A stretch of 27,831 nt of DNA. Origin: CAYJLB01 sp964370845 (GTDB lineage Bacteria; Bacillota; Clostridia; Oscillospirales; Ruminococcaceae). The notes under the pieces were generated by a model. That model saw nothing but the letters and a program-made list of their open reading frames with translations, was not told the origin of the DNA and searched no databases. Position numbers and translations under genes: made by a program. The stretch's first letter is position 1, and the number at the start of each line of letters is the position of its first letter. Shown here one piece after another: positions 1 through 8,076 of the stretch. The stretch covers positions 1-27,831 of the forward strand of contig CAYJLB010000025.1 in NCBI GenBank assembly GCA_964370845.1, in the 5' to 3' direction.

Positions 1-691
1 TTTTATCTTTAAAGCTGTGTCCATTAGCTCTCATCATAGCGTCAGTAAAGTATAGTAGACCATAACCAGTAGCTTGAGTTCTAACTAAAGAACCGCCGTA
101 AGTTAATCCTTTACCAGTTAAAACGCCTTCAAAACAGTTTTTAAGTCTTTTGTATTGTCCATACATAAAACCAATTTCTCTCGCACCTACACCGATGTCA
201 CCAGCAGGTACGTCAGTGTCAGCACCTATATGTTTAGCAAGTTCAGTCATAAAACTTTGACAGAAAGCCATAACTTCTCTATCTGATTTACCTTTAGGGT
301 CAAAGTCAGAACCACCTTTACCGCCACCGATTGGTAAGCCAGTAAGTGAGTTTTTGAAAATTTGTTCAAAACCTAAGAATTTAATAACACCAAGGTTTAC
401 AGAAGGGTGGAAACGTAATCCACCTTTATAAGGACCGATAGCAGAGTTAAATTGAACTCTATAACCACGGTTTACTTGAACTTTACCGCTATCATCAACC
501 CAAGGAACTCTAAATTTAATTTGACGTTCTGGCTCAGTAATTCTTTCAAGAATACCAGCAGCTTCGTATTGAGGGTTTGCTTCGATAACAGGTTCTAGTG
601 AAGTTAAAACTTCCGTAGCAGCTTGAATAAATTCAGGTTCGCTACTGTTTAATTTTTTTAGATTTTCTAATTGACTACTTACATAAGACAT
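1..691 (-). CDS. gdhA: NADP-type glutamate dehydrogenase, 5' part (3' end beyond left edge)
   Basis: Reading leftward from ATG 691-689 gives MSYVSSQLENLKKL and then long stretches of hexameric glutamate dehydrogenase, including GPYKGGLRFHPSVNLG, the glycine-rich PIGGGKGGSDFDPKG and GADTDVPAGDIGVG. The enzyme makes glutamate from 2-oxoglutarate, ammonium and reduced nicotinamide (or the reverse) in the cytoplasm. The lysines of KGG motifs in this family bind substrate. About 230 of the usual roughly 445 residues are present; the gene continues past base 1 with no break seen. GAAAGGA (704-710) precedes the start by 12 bases. It is transcribed from its own promoter at 836-864 with a leader of about 138 bases that contains a 9-bp inverted repeat. 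NADP preference is inferred from overall resemblance to the bacterial GdhA type, not from a visible cofactor motif. Confidence 0.95.
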   Translation of the reverse strand, partial: MSYVSSQLENLKKLNSSEPEFIQAATEVLTSLEPVIEANPQYEAAGILERITEPERQIKFRVPWVDDSGKVQVNRGYRVQFNSAIGPYKGGLRFHPSVNLGVIKFLGFEQIFKNSLTGLPIGGGKGGSDFDPKGKSDREVMAFCQSFMTELAKHIGADTDVPAGDIGVGAREIGFMYGQYKRLKNCFEGVLTGKGLTYGGSLVRTQATGYGLLYFTDAMMRANGHSFKDK

Positions 692-720
692 TGTTTGTAC
701 CAATCCTTTCAAATTTTAGA

Positions 721-749
721 TTTTCACGAAATCCTATTAATCGTGAAAA
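721..749 (-). promoter_or_regulatory. Inverted repeat in the gdhA leader
   Basis: TTTTCACGA (721-729) and TCGTGAAAA (741-749) are perfect 9-bp inverted arms around an 11-base spacer. The repeat lies in the transcribed leader, about 30 bases upstream of the gdhA start and just upstream of its Shine-Dalgarno. It could be a repressor operator downstream of the promoter or an mRNA hairpin. The arms are not GC-rich and no T-run follows in the direction of transcription, so a simple terminator is unlikely. The binding factor is unknown. Confidence 0.5.
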
Positions 750-835
750 ATAACTAATTAAAGTGATATTTTTGCCTAAAAATAACAAAATTAGATTTAA
801 TTTGTAAAAAAAATATATAAAATCCAATTTGTTTT

Positions 836-864
836 ATTATAGCATAGTGCTAAAGAATTTGCAA
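836..864 (-). promoter_or_regulatory. gdhA promoter, sigma-A type with extended -10
   Basis: On the minus strand TTGCAA (864-859) is followed after 17 bases by TATAAT (841-836), with TG one base before the -10 (TGC-TATAAT). This gives a start near 829 and a leader of about 138 bases before gdhA. Confidence 0.8.
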
Positions 865-944
865 GAGTTAAATATGTAAATTTCATTTTTTGAGTGAAAA
901 AATTTTTCTAACATTTTTATGAAAAATCACCAAAGATAAATATA

Positions 945-973
945 TTGCTTTTTTTTCTAAATTATGGTAAAAT
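945..973 (+). promoter_or_regulatory. Promoter of the CASTOR/POLLUX-like channel gene
   Basis: TTGCTT (945-950), 17 bases, then TAAAAT (968-973), with TGG directly before the -10, so an extended -10. The expected start is near 980, about 40 bases before ATG 1021. An AGGGGGAAG ribosome binding site starts at about 1009. The remaining bases between this promoter and the gdhA promoter (865-944) are AT-rich with nothing else recognised. Confidence 0.7.
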
Positions 974-1020
974 AGATTTATATTTGTTTAAATAAATTAT
1001 ATTTTATTAGGGGGAAGTGT

Positions 1021-2865
1021 ATGAAAACTACTTTCAGGGAAAAAATTCAGTATTGGTTCGATAATTTAATGGGAAAAGGTGCAGTTGCTTTAGTAGGAAT
1101 TTTATTCCTTGCAACTTTAATTGTAATTGTCGGTGTAGGTTTGGTAATGGCGTTAACAGGGAACGGTTCGGTGCATGGCAATATTTGGACATCATTAATG
1201 CATATTATTGATGCTGGTACAATCACAGCTGCGGACACTGGGGACGTATTTTTTGTAATTCTTATGTCAGTTGTTACATTATGTGGTATTTTTGTAACTA
1301 GTATCTTAATAGGTATTATCACCACTGGTTTTGAAGAAAAACTTACTAACCTTAAAAAAGGTAATTCAAAAGTTATCGAAGAAAATCATGTGGTTATTCT
1401 AGGCTTTGACAATAGTATTTTTACAATAATTTCTGAACTTGTAATTGCGAATGAAAATCAAAAAGATGGCTGTATTGTTATTCTTTCTGAACAAGAAAAA
1501 GAAGTGGTTGAGGAAGCTATTGCAAATGAAATTGATGACCTTAAAAACACAAGAATTATTTGCAGAACAGGGAGTAGCACTGACACTCACATGTTAAAGA
1601 AATGTTCTTTAGAAAATTGTCGTTCAATAATTGTTAATGATAAAAGAGATTTTATGACAATTAAAACTGTTATTGCATTGAACAGATATTTAAATAGTGT
1701 TGACAAATATTCTAAAAAGCCACATATTGTTGTAACAATTAACGATGCAATTAATTATGAAGCTTTGAAAATTATTTCTCAAGGAAATGTTGAAGTAGTA
1801 TTAATTGAAGATGCAATTTCAAGAATTATCGCTCAATCTTGTAGACAACCTGGACTTTCTAATGTATTAGTTGAACTATTTGACTACGATGGGGACGAGC
1901 TTTATTTTGAAAATTTCCCACAATTTGATGGAATTCCTTTTGAAGATGTTCTTAACCAGTTTGAAAAAGCAATCGTTTTCGGATTTAAACGAAATGAAGA
2001 AATTTTCATTAATCCACTTAGAAATACGAAAATGCAAAAAGATGATACCCTTATTTTATTGGTTGAAGATGACGGCGTTGCAAAGCCAATTGAGTATAAG
2101 GAAAAAAATATTGATGATTTAAAATCGAATACTCCTGTAGTTGATGAACCAGGACATATTTTGATTATTGGTGTAAATCCAATGCTTGCAAAAATTGTTT
2201 TAGAGCTTGATAATTATTTTTGCAGAGGGTCTAAAATTATTGTTGCTAATGAAGAAATTGAAGAAGAATTGTATGAATTAAGTGGAAAAACGAAAAATGT
2301 AGAAGTTTCTTTTGAAGTTTGTGACACTAATGATAGAAGAAACCTTGAAAATCTTACATCAAATAATATTGACCACGTTTTACTGTTAAGTGAATACGAA
2401 GACGATGACGAAACTACTGACTCAATGACTTTATTTAAACTAATTCATTTGCGTGATATTGCTCAAAAATTCGGTAGAAACTACAATATTACAAGTGAAA
2501 TGAAAGACGTTGCTAACCAAAAACTTGCTGAAGTTACTGAAGTAAATGACTTGGTAGTAGGTTCAAATATCATTAACTTAATTCTTACTCAAATTTCTGA
2601 AAATAGAGATTTGTCAACTGTATTTAATGTACTTTTAAGTGATAAAGGCTCTGAAATTTACATAAGAAAAGCTTCACAATATCTAAAATTAAACGTTCCA
2701 ATTGACTTTTATGAAGTTACTTCAATTTTAAAAGATTATGATGATATTGCAATTGGATATAAAAAGCAAGTAGGGAACAGTTATGAAATTGTTGTTAATC
2801 CAGATAAATCTGATAAAATTATTTTTACAGAGAACGATTACATTATTTCTTTGTCCGAAGATTAA
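1021..2865 (+). CDS. CASTOR/POLLUX-family ion channel with two RCK (TrkA-N-like) domains
   Basis: A 614-residue membrane protein. One helix at about 20-45, a pore-like segment IDAGTITA at 63-70 and a second helix at about 77-102 are followed by EEKLTNLKKGNSKVIEENH and a Rossmann-type domain from about 123 (HVVILGF). A second Rossmann domain starts near 376 (GHILIIGVNPMLA). The order pore, helix, charged linker ending in VIE-NH, then two RCK domains is the hallmark of plant CASTOR/POLLUX/DMI1 channels and their bacterial relatives. In plants these conduct cations at the nuclear envelope during symbiosis signalling; the bacterial versions are little studied. Compared with classical potassium channels the TVGYG filter is absent, so ion choice cannot be predicted. 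The gene stands alone with its own promoter and ends at a shared terminator. Family assignment is by remembered motifs and is fairly secure; transport of K+ or Ca2+ is inference. Confidence 0.85.
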   Translation: MKTTFREKIQYWFDNLMGKGAVALVGILFLATLIVIVGVGLVMALTGNGSVHGNIWTSLMHIIDAGTITAADTGDVFFVILMSVVTLCGIFVTSILIGIITTGFEEKLTNLKKGNSKVIEENHVVILGFDNSIFTIISELVIANENQKDGCIVILSEQEKEVVEEAIANEIDDLKNTRIICRTGSSTDTHMLKKCSLENCRSIIVNDKRDFMTIKTVIALNRYLNSVDKYSKKPHIVVTINDAINYEALKIISQGNVEVVLIEDAISRIIAQSCRQPGLSNVLVELFDYDGDELYFENFPQFDGIPFEDVLNQFEKAIVFGFKRNEEIFINPLRNTKMQKDDTLILLVEDDGVAKPIEYKEKNIDDLKSNTPVVDEPGHILIIGVNPMLAKIVLELDNYFCRGSKIIVANEEIEEELYELSGKTKNVEVSFEVCDTNDRRNLENLTSNNIDHVLLLSEYEDDDETTDSMTLFKLIHLRDIAQKFGRNYNITSEMKDVANQKLAEVTEVNDLVVGSNIINLILTQISENRDLSTVFNVLLSDKGSEIYIRKASQYLKLNVPIDFYEVTSILKDYDDIAIGYKKQVGNSYEIVVNPDKSDKIIFTENDYIISLSED

Positions 2866-2870
2866 AGAAA

Positions 2871-2963
2871 TGTGACATTGTAAAAAATTATGACGAACAA
2901 AGCTTAAATTTAAACGTCACAAAAAAGTAGCTAATAAGAAAACTGTAAGTTTTTGCAATTAGC
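2871..2963. repeat. AT-rich spacer with two imperfect inverted repeats
   Basis: Within the gap between the channel gene and the atp operon (2866-3181) no credible gene is seen. TGTGAC (2871-2876) is complementary to GTCACA (2916-2921). Then GCTAAT (2930-2935) and ATTAGC (2958-2963) enclose AAAACT (2939-2944) and AGTTTT (2948-2953), giving a hairpin with a GTA loop. There is no T-run, so these are not terminators by themselves; they may fold in the 3' untranslated part of the channel transcript. Confidence 0.35.
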
Positions 2964-3021
2964 GGTCGGTTTAAAGCTTTGAAAAGAAATATTTTTGAAT
3001 AAATACTTGTTAAACAAACAA

Positions 3022-3055
3022 AAAAAGTGCGAAGATTAAATTCTTCGCACTTTTT
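3022..3055. terminator. Bidirectional intrinsic terminator between channel gene and atp operon
   Basis: GTGCGAAGA (3027-3035) and TCTTCGCAC (3042-3050) form a 9-bp stem with a 6-base loop. An A-run before and a T-run after extend the stem and supply a U-tract on both strands. It can end the plus-strand channel transcript and the minus-strand ATP synthase transcript, which converge here. Confidence 0.9.
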
Positions 3056-3093
3056 ATTTGTTATAAATTGTCTAATTTCGCACTAATCTAATG

Positions 3094-3126
3094 GATGCAA
3101 CGTGACGTTGCCCTCGCAGAAACAAA
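3094..3126 (-). repeat. Palindromic dispersed repeat, copy 1 (CGTCACG family)
   Basis: On the minus strand TTTGTTTCTGCGAG (3126-3113) is followed by a palindrome whose arms GCAACGT and ACGTTGC flank a single base (3111-3097), then ATC. The same 14-base flank is found at 11948-11961 before a different palindrome, and the same palindrome with its 3' flank is found at 11802-11820. It lies in the 3' untranslated region of the atp operon, ahead of its terminator. Confidence 0.7.
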
Positions 3127-3164
3127 ATTACTAATCTTCATCTTGCTTTAGTGCGGGATTAACA

Positions 3165-3179
3165 GCGGAGTTCCTCCGC
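3165..3179 (-). repeat. GC-rich hairpin directly after atpC
   Basis: GCGGAG (3165-3170) and CTCCGC (3174-3179) pair around a 3-base loop, three bases after the atpC stop. On the minus strand it is followed by TGTTAATCCCGC. A different 8-bp hairpin at 11827-11845 is followed by the similar TTATTCCCGC, so the two are probably the same module of a dispersed repeat, with different but self-complementary arms. Confidence 0.55.
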
Positions 3180-3181
3180 GC

Positions 3182-3580
3182 TCATTTACTTGCAATGTTA
3201 ATTCGGTTAACAGCTCTCTTTAATTCAAGTTTTGCATTTTCAAAATCTGAACCACTATTAACTGATTTTAGCATATTTAAAGCTCTTTGTTCAGCTTCTT
3301 TTGCACGAGCAAGATTAATATCATCTTCCCATTCAGCAGAAGTAGCTAAAACTGAAACTAAATCATTTGTAACAATCAAAACTCCACCAGAAATAGCAGC
3401 AGTTTTATATTGTCCGTCAACTTTTACTTTCAAAGGCCCAGCAGGTAAATTTGCAATATAGCTAGTATGTTTAGCTAAAATTCCAACATCTCCCTCAGTG
3501 GTACGAGCAACAATTTGCTCAGTATCCCCATGGAAAAACATTTTGTCAGGAGTAACAATTTTAAGTTTATACGGTGTCAT
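3182..3580 (-). CDS. atpC: ATP synthase F1 epsilon subunit
   Basis: A 132-residue protein beginning MTPYKLKIVTPDKMFF, with the beta-sandwich motif TTEGDVGILAKHTSYIANL at about 28-46 and a C-terminal helical hairpin from about 88 (INLARAKEAEQRAL). Epsilon sits on the central stalk, couples rotation to catalysis and can inhibit ATP hydrolysis. The length is normal for the family. The start is supported by GAAAGGA (3594-3600) 13 bases upstream. It is the last gene of the operon, 28 bases after atpD, and is followed by a GC-rich hairpin, a palindromic repeat and the terminator at 3022-3055. Confidence 0.96.
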   Translation of the reverse strand: MTPYKLKIVTPDKMFFHGDTEQIVARTTEGDVGILAKHTSYIANLPAGPLKVKVDGQYKTAAISGGVLIVTNDLVSVLATSAEWEDDINLARAKEAEQRALNMLKSVNSGSDFENAKLELKRAVNRINIASK

Positions 3581-3608
3581 AAAATCTAATCATTCCTTTC
3601 AAAATGTA

Positions 3609-5006
3609 TTAACTGTTAGATTTTGCCTTTTCAACCGCATCTTCAATTGTACCAACGTATAAAAATGCTGATTCAGGCAAATTATCGTGTTTACCCTCAA
3701 TAATTTCTTTAAATCCACGAATAGTTTCTTTAATAGGAACGTATTTACCTTCCATACCTGTAAATTGTTCAGCAACTGAGAATGGCTGAGATAAGAAGTT
3801 TTGAATCTTTCTCGCTCTTGCTACTGTTAATTTATCTTCGTCAGAAAGCTCGTCCATACCCATAATAGCGATGATGTCTTGAAGCTCTTTATATCTTTGA
3901 AGTATAGATTGTACACTTCTTGCAACATTATAGTGCTCGTGTCCAACAACGTCAGGGTCAAGAATTCTTGAAGTTGAATCAAGTGGGTCAACAGCTGGAT
4001 AAATACCTAGTGATGCAATGTTTCTTGAAAGAACTGTCTTTGCATCAAGGTGAACGAAAGTAGTAGCTGGCGCTGGGTCAGTTAAGTCATCGGCTGGTAC
4101 ATAAACCGCTTGTACAGAAGTGATAGAACCATTCTTTGTAGAAGTAATTCTTTCTTGTAAAGCACCCATTTCTGTAGCAAGAGTTGGTTGATAACCAACA
4201 GCTGACGGCATACGACCTAAAAGCGCAGATACTTCGGAACCAGCTTGAGTAAATCTAAAGATGTTATCAATGAAAAGAAGTACGTCTTGCTTTTCTTCAT
4301 CTCTAAAATATTCAGCCATTGTAAGTCCAGAAAGTGCAACTCTCATTCTCGCTCCAGGAGGTTCGTTCATTTGTCCGAATACAAGAGCAGTGTTCTTAAT
4401 AACTCCAGATTCAGTCATTTCGTTAAACAAGTCATTACCTTCACGAGTACGCTCACCAACACCAGTAAATACAGAAATACCACCGTGTTGTTTAGCAACG
4501 TTATCGATAAGTTCTTGAATTAGTACAGTTTTACCTACACCCGCACCACCGAAAAGACCGATTTTTCCGCCTTTTAAGTATGGAGCGATAAGGTCAACTA
4601 CTTTAATTCCTGTTTCAAGAATTTCAGTAGCAGAAGCTTGTTCTTCATAAGAAGGAGCTTCACGGTGAATTTCCCATTCCTCACAATCAGTTGGAGCTGG
4701 TTCATTATCCACAGGCTCACCGAGTAGGTTGAAAATTCTTCCCAAAGTTTTTGGTCCAACAGGTACAGAGATTGCTTTTCCTGTATCAACCGCTTCAACA
4801 CCACGCATAAGTCCATCAGTAGAACTCATTGCGATACAACGAACAACATCGTCGCCTATGTGTTGTGCAACTTCAACTACTAAAACGTGGTCGTTAAAGT
4901 TAATTTCAATTGCATTAAGAAGGTTAGGTAGGTTGTCTTTGTTGAATTTAATATCTATAACAGCACCGATAACCTGAATAACCTTACCAATGTTCTTATT
5001 TTGCAA
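3609..5006 (-). CDS. atpD: ATP synthase F1 beta subunit (catalytic)
   Basis: A 465-residue catalytic subunit with the P-loop GGAGVGKT at 153-160, GERTREGNDL, the Walker B region DVLLFIDNIFRFTQAGSEVSALLGRMPSAVGYQPTL (only part needed: LLFIDNIFRF) and the DELSDEDK segment that resembles the DELSEED lever touching the gamma subunit. It forms the catalytic sites with alpha. The predicted start is TTG (5006-5004), because GAAAGGA (5017-5023) lies 10 bases upstream and the nearby ATG abutting the binding site is out of frame. The coding sequence uses more C-ending codons than its neighbours (for example TTC, AAC), as expected for high expression. Spacing to atpG is 23 bases. Confidence 0.98.
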   Translation of the reverse strand: MQNKNIGKVIQVIGAVIDIKFNKDNLPNLLNAIEINFNDHVLVVEVAQHIGDDVVRCIAMSSTDGLMRGVEAVDTGKAISVPVGPKTLGRIFNLLGEPVDNEPAPTDCEEWEIHREAPSYEEQASATEILETGIKVVDLIAPYLKGGKIGLFGGAGVGKTVLIQELIDNVAKQHGGISVFTGVGERTREGNDLFNEMTESGVIKNTALVFGQMNEPPGARMRVALSGLTMAEYFRDEEKQDVLLFIDNIFRFTQAGSEVSALLGRMPSAVGYQPTLATEMGALQERITSTKNGSITSVQAVYVPADDLTDPAPATTFVHLDAKTVLSRNIASLGIYPAVDPLDSTSRILDPDVVGHEHYNVARSVQSILQRYKELQDIIAIMGMDELSDEDKLTVARARKIQNFLSQPFSVAEQFTGMEGKYVPIKETIRGFKEIIEGKHDNLPESAFLYVGTIEDAVEKAKSNS

Positions 5007-5029
5007 AAGGGATCATTCCTTTCCAAAGA

Positions 5030-5884
5030 TTATTGTGAGCCACTTACAATCTCAGTAATTTCCTGAGTAATTGTAGCTTGTCTAGCTCTATTATATAGAA
5101 GTGATAAACTATTAATCATTTCCTCAGCATTGTCGCTTGCATTTTCCATAGCGGTACGTCTTGAAGCTTGCTCAGAAGCGAAAGATTCAACAATTGCACC
5201 GTATAAAATTCCCGCAATATAACGTGGCATAAGCCCGTCAAATACTTCAACAGGGGAAGGGTCATAAACAGTTTGACTTCTGTCAGATGGTTTGTTTTCA
5301 GGCATATCAACAGGTAATACTTTTACAGCTTCAGGTTCTTGCACAAGTGAAGAAACAAAGGTTGTAAAATATAGCTCAACTCTGTCAATAACACCAGATT
5401 TAAAGGCATTTATGATTACATTTGAGATATCCATTGCATCATAAACGGTTAAAGGTTCGGCGATTTGCTGATATTTCTCCAATATATTAGCGCCTCTTTT
5501 TTCAAAGAATTCCACAGATTTTTTTCCGATTGGCATAAAATGAACTTCACGATTTTTTTCCTTTAGTTCTTGCCATCTTAAAAAAGCTGATTTTAATACG
5601 TTGGAATTAAATCCACCTGCCAAACCTCTGTCACCTGCAATGACAACCAATAAAGTTGATTTTTCATCACGGTTTTTTGTGTACATTGATTTGAAAATTG
5701 AATCTCTTGAAATATCGCACATTGTTTCATAAAGAGCATCAAAGTACGGCTGGGCATCTTCTGCACGCTTTTTAGCCTTTCTTAGCTTTGAGGAAGCAAC
5801 AAGCTGCATTGCCTTTGTAATTTGCATGGTACTTTCAACACTTTTTATACGACGTTTAACGTCTTTCATATTGGCAGTTGCCAT
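5030..5884 (-). CDS. atpG: ATP synthase F1 gamma subunit (rotor shaft)
   Basis: A 284-residue protein that starts MATANMKDVKRRIKSVESTM and continues QITKAMQLVASSKLRKAK, the N-terminal coiled-coil helix of gamma. The GDRGLAGGFNSNV motif near 84-96 and the C-terminal helix with ASRRTAMENASDNAEEMI near 240-257 are both typical. Gamma is the rotating shaft inside the alpha-beta ring. Length is normal. AAGGAGGGG precedes the ATG by a few bases, the strongest core Shine-Dalgarno in the operon. It lies 19 bases after atpA. Confidence 0.97.
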   Translation of the reverse strand: MATANMKDVKRRIKSVESTMQITKAMQLVASSKLRKAKKRAEDAQPYFDALYETMCDISRDSIFKSMYTKNRDEKSTLLVVIAGDRGLAGGFNSNVLKSAFLRWQELKEKNREVHFMPIGKKSVEFFEKRGANILEKYQQIAEPLTVYDAMDISNVIINAFKSGVIDRVELYFTTFVSSLVQEPEAVKVLPVDMPENKPSDRSQTVYDPSPVEVFDGLMPRYIAGILYGAIVESFASEQASRRTAMENASDNAEEMINSLSLLYNRARQATITQEITEIVSGSQ

Positions 5885-5903
5885 TTTGCCCCTCCTTCAA
5901 TCG

Positions 5904-7418
5904 TTATTTTGTAGACATAAATTTCTTTGTAAAAGCTGTGATTGCTTCTTTTAATTTTTCTTCAGTTTCTTTTGTCAAATCCTTAGTAGTTCTGATTGAT
6001 TCAGGAATTTCAGGATATGATTCGTCAAGATATTTGAATAAATCAGCTTCAAATTCACCAATGTCACTTACATCAACATCTCTTAAATAGTTGTTGATTA
6101 CAGCGTAAATGATAGTTACTTGATGTTCAACTGAAACAGGGCTATTTCTACCTTGTTTTAGTACTTCAACAATTCTTTGTCCTTTTGCAAGACGTTCAGT
6201 TGTGTCTTTATCAAGGTCAGAGCCGAATTGTGAGAAGCTTTGAAGTTCTCTATATTGAGAATAAGCAAGTTTTAATTGTCCGGAAACTTTTTTCATAGCT
6301 TTAATCTGAGCATTACCACCAACACGAGATACCGAAATACCTGGGTTTACAGCAGGTCTAACACCTGAGTAGAAAAGTTCAGATTCAAGGAAAATTTGTC
6401 CATCAGTAATTGAAATAACGTTTGTAGGAATATAAGCAGAAACGTCACCCGCTTGGGTTTCAATAATTGGAAGCGCAGTGATTGAACCACCACCATAAGC
6501 TTCATCTACATTAGCAGCACGCTCTAATAAACGTGAGTGTAAGTAGAATACGTCACCAGGGTAAGCCTCACGTCCCGGAGGTCTGTGAAGTAGTAGTGAT
6601 AATGCACGATATGCAACTGCGTGTTTTGACAAGTCATCATAGATACAAAGTACATCTTTACCTTGTGCCATAAAATACTCAGCCATTGCACAGCCAGTAT
6701 ATGGTGCGATATATTGAAGTGGTGCAAGTTCAGAAGCGGTTGCGGATACTATGATTGTATAATCCATAGCTCCTGCTTTATCTAGGGTTTCAACAACATT
6801 TGCGACAGTAGAACGTTTTTGTCCAATGGCAACATAAATACAAATTACATCTTTACCTTTTTGGTTGATGATTGTATCAAGTGCAATTGCAGTTTTACCA
6901 GTTTGACGGTCACCGATGATAAGCTCACGTTGACCACGGCCAATAGGAATCATTGAGTCAATCGCTTTGATACCTGTTTGTAAAGGCACATTTACTGATT
7001 TTCTCTTAATAATACCTGGCGCTGGGGATTCGATTGGGCGAACTTCATTAGTAAGTATTGCACCTTTACCATCAATTGGTAAACCTAGTGAGTTTACAAC
7101 TCTACCAAGTAGGTCATCTCCTACAGGAACAGAAACAACTTTTCCTGTTCTCTTAACTTGACTTCCTTCCTTGATTTCAGCCTCAGAGCCAAGCATAACT
7201 GCCCCTACAAAGTCTGTTTCAAGGTTAAGTGCCATACCATAGATATCGCCATCAAACTGCAAAAGCTCACCTGAAATACAATTTTCAATTCCATGCACTT
7301 TAGCAATTCCGTCACCAACTGTAACAACAGTACCAACGTCAGTAAGGGAAATTTTTGAGCTGTAATTTTTAATTTGTTCTTTGATGATGCCTGCTATTTC
7401 ATCAGGGCGTAAATCCAT
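5904..7418 (-). CDS. atpA: ATP synthase F1 alpha subunit
   Basis: A 504-residue subunit with P-loop GDRQTGKT at 169-176 and the family signature PAVNPGISVSRVGG, whose arginine is the catalytic arginine that reaches the beta active site. The N-terminus MDLRPDEIAGIIKEQI is the helix that binds the delta subunit. Alpha binds nucleotide without turnover and builds the hexamer with beta. Full length. The start is supported by GGAAAGGAATG about 10 bases upstream. The 104 bases between atpH and atpA are AT-rich and show no further gene or clear hairpin. Confidence 0.98.
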   Translation of the reverse strand: MDLRPDEIAGIIKEQIKNYSSKISLTDVGTVVTVGDGIAKVHGIENCISGELLQFDGDIYGMALNLETDFVGAVMLGSEAEIKEGSQVKRTGKVVSVPVGDDLLGRVVNSLGLPIDGKGAILTNEVRPIESPAPGIIKRKSVNVPLQTGIKAIDSMIPIGRGQRELIIGDRQTGKTAIALDTIINQKGKDVICIYVAIGQKRSTVANVVETLDKAGAMDYTIIVSATASELAPLQYIAPYTGCAMAEYFMAQGKDVLCIYDDLSKHAVAYRALSLLLHRPPGREAYPGDVFYLHSRLLERAANVDEAYGGGSITALPIIETQAGDVSAYIPTNVISITDGQIFLESELFYSGVRPAVNPGISVSRVGGNAQIKAMKKVSGQLKLAYSQYRELQSFSQFGSDLDKDTTERLAKGQRIVEVLKQGRNSPVSVEHQVTIIYAVINNYLRDVDVSDIGEFEADLFKYLDESYPEIPESIRTTKDLTKETEEKLKEAITAFTKKFMSTK

Positions 7419-7522
7419 TTTTAATACATTCCTTTCCTTTTGGAAGTATGAGAATTTTAAAATTATCGAAAAATATTAACAATAATCTAAAATAATGCAA
7501 TAGTAAACATTAAGCCATAAAT

Positions 7523-8065
7523 TTAAGCTATAATGTTATCAATTTGATAGTGTAATGAATTAAGCTTAGTTTTTAAGCTTGCATCAAGTTGCGTGTTTTT
7601 GTAGTTCAAAACAATACCGCCCAAAATTTCCTTGTCGATATTTTCTTCAAGGTTAATTTTTTTGCCCGAAATTTTTTCGAGTTTTGCAATAAGTTTTTCA
7701 CGAATAACATCGCTGAGTGGCATAGTAGTGGTTACACTTACAGCTAGAATGCCTTTATAATCGTTATAAGAATCAATAAATCTATCAACGATTTTTGAGA
7801 TAGATAAAATTCTACCTTTTTCAACAACAACATTCAAGAAATTAAATACATCTTTTGAAATTTTTCCTTCAAAAATATTAGCGATAATAGTAATTTTCTC
7901 ACTAACATTCAAAGAAGGGGAGGCGAGTACTTTTAACAAATCCTCATTCTCATTAAAAATTTTCTCAATAGAAATAAGTTCTTTTAATGTGTCATCAAGT
8001 GTATTACTTTCAATAGAAATTTCGAATAATGCTTTTGAGTATACATTTTCAATAAGCTCTGCCAT
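7523..8065 (-). CDS. atpH: ATP synthase delta subunit (peripheral stalk, OSCP type)
   Basis: A 180-residue protein starting MAELIENVYSKALFEISIE. The N-terminal helical bundle (about 1-105) and the C-terminal part with SGKKINLEENIDKEILGGIVLNYKN (motif core KEILGGIVL) match delta/OSCP, which ties the peripheral stalk to the top of F1. A GTG at 8107 would add 14 residues, but AGAAAGGA (8084-8077) lies inside that extension and points to ATG 8065-8063, which also gives the normal family length. The 112 bases between atpF and atpH hold a diverged copy of the three-hairpin element described separately. Confidence 0.95.
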   Translation of the reverse strand: MAELIENVYSKALFEISIESNTLDDTLKELISIEKIFNENEDLLKVLASPSLNVSEKITIIANIFEGKISKDVFNFLNVVVEKGRILSISKIVDRFIDSYNDYKGILAVSVTTTMPLSDVIREKLIAKLEKISGKKINLEENIDKEILGGIVLNYKNTQLDASLKTKLNSLHYQIDNIIA

Positions 8066-8076
8066 TGAAAAACCAT

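Noticed and set aside
2871..2963. Small RNA gene between the channel gene and atpC
   Set aside because: Inverted repeats exist, but no promoter was found ahead of them on either strand.
5116..5310. Small frames antisense or out of frame to the atp genes
   Set aside because: They are shadows of strongly conserved subunits and have no binding sites.
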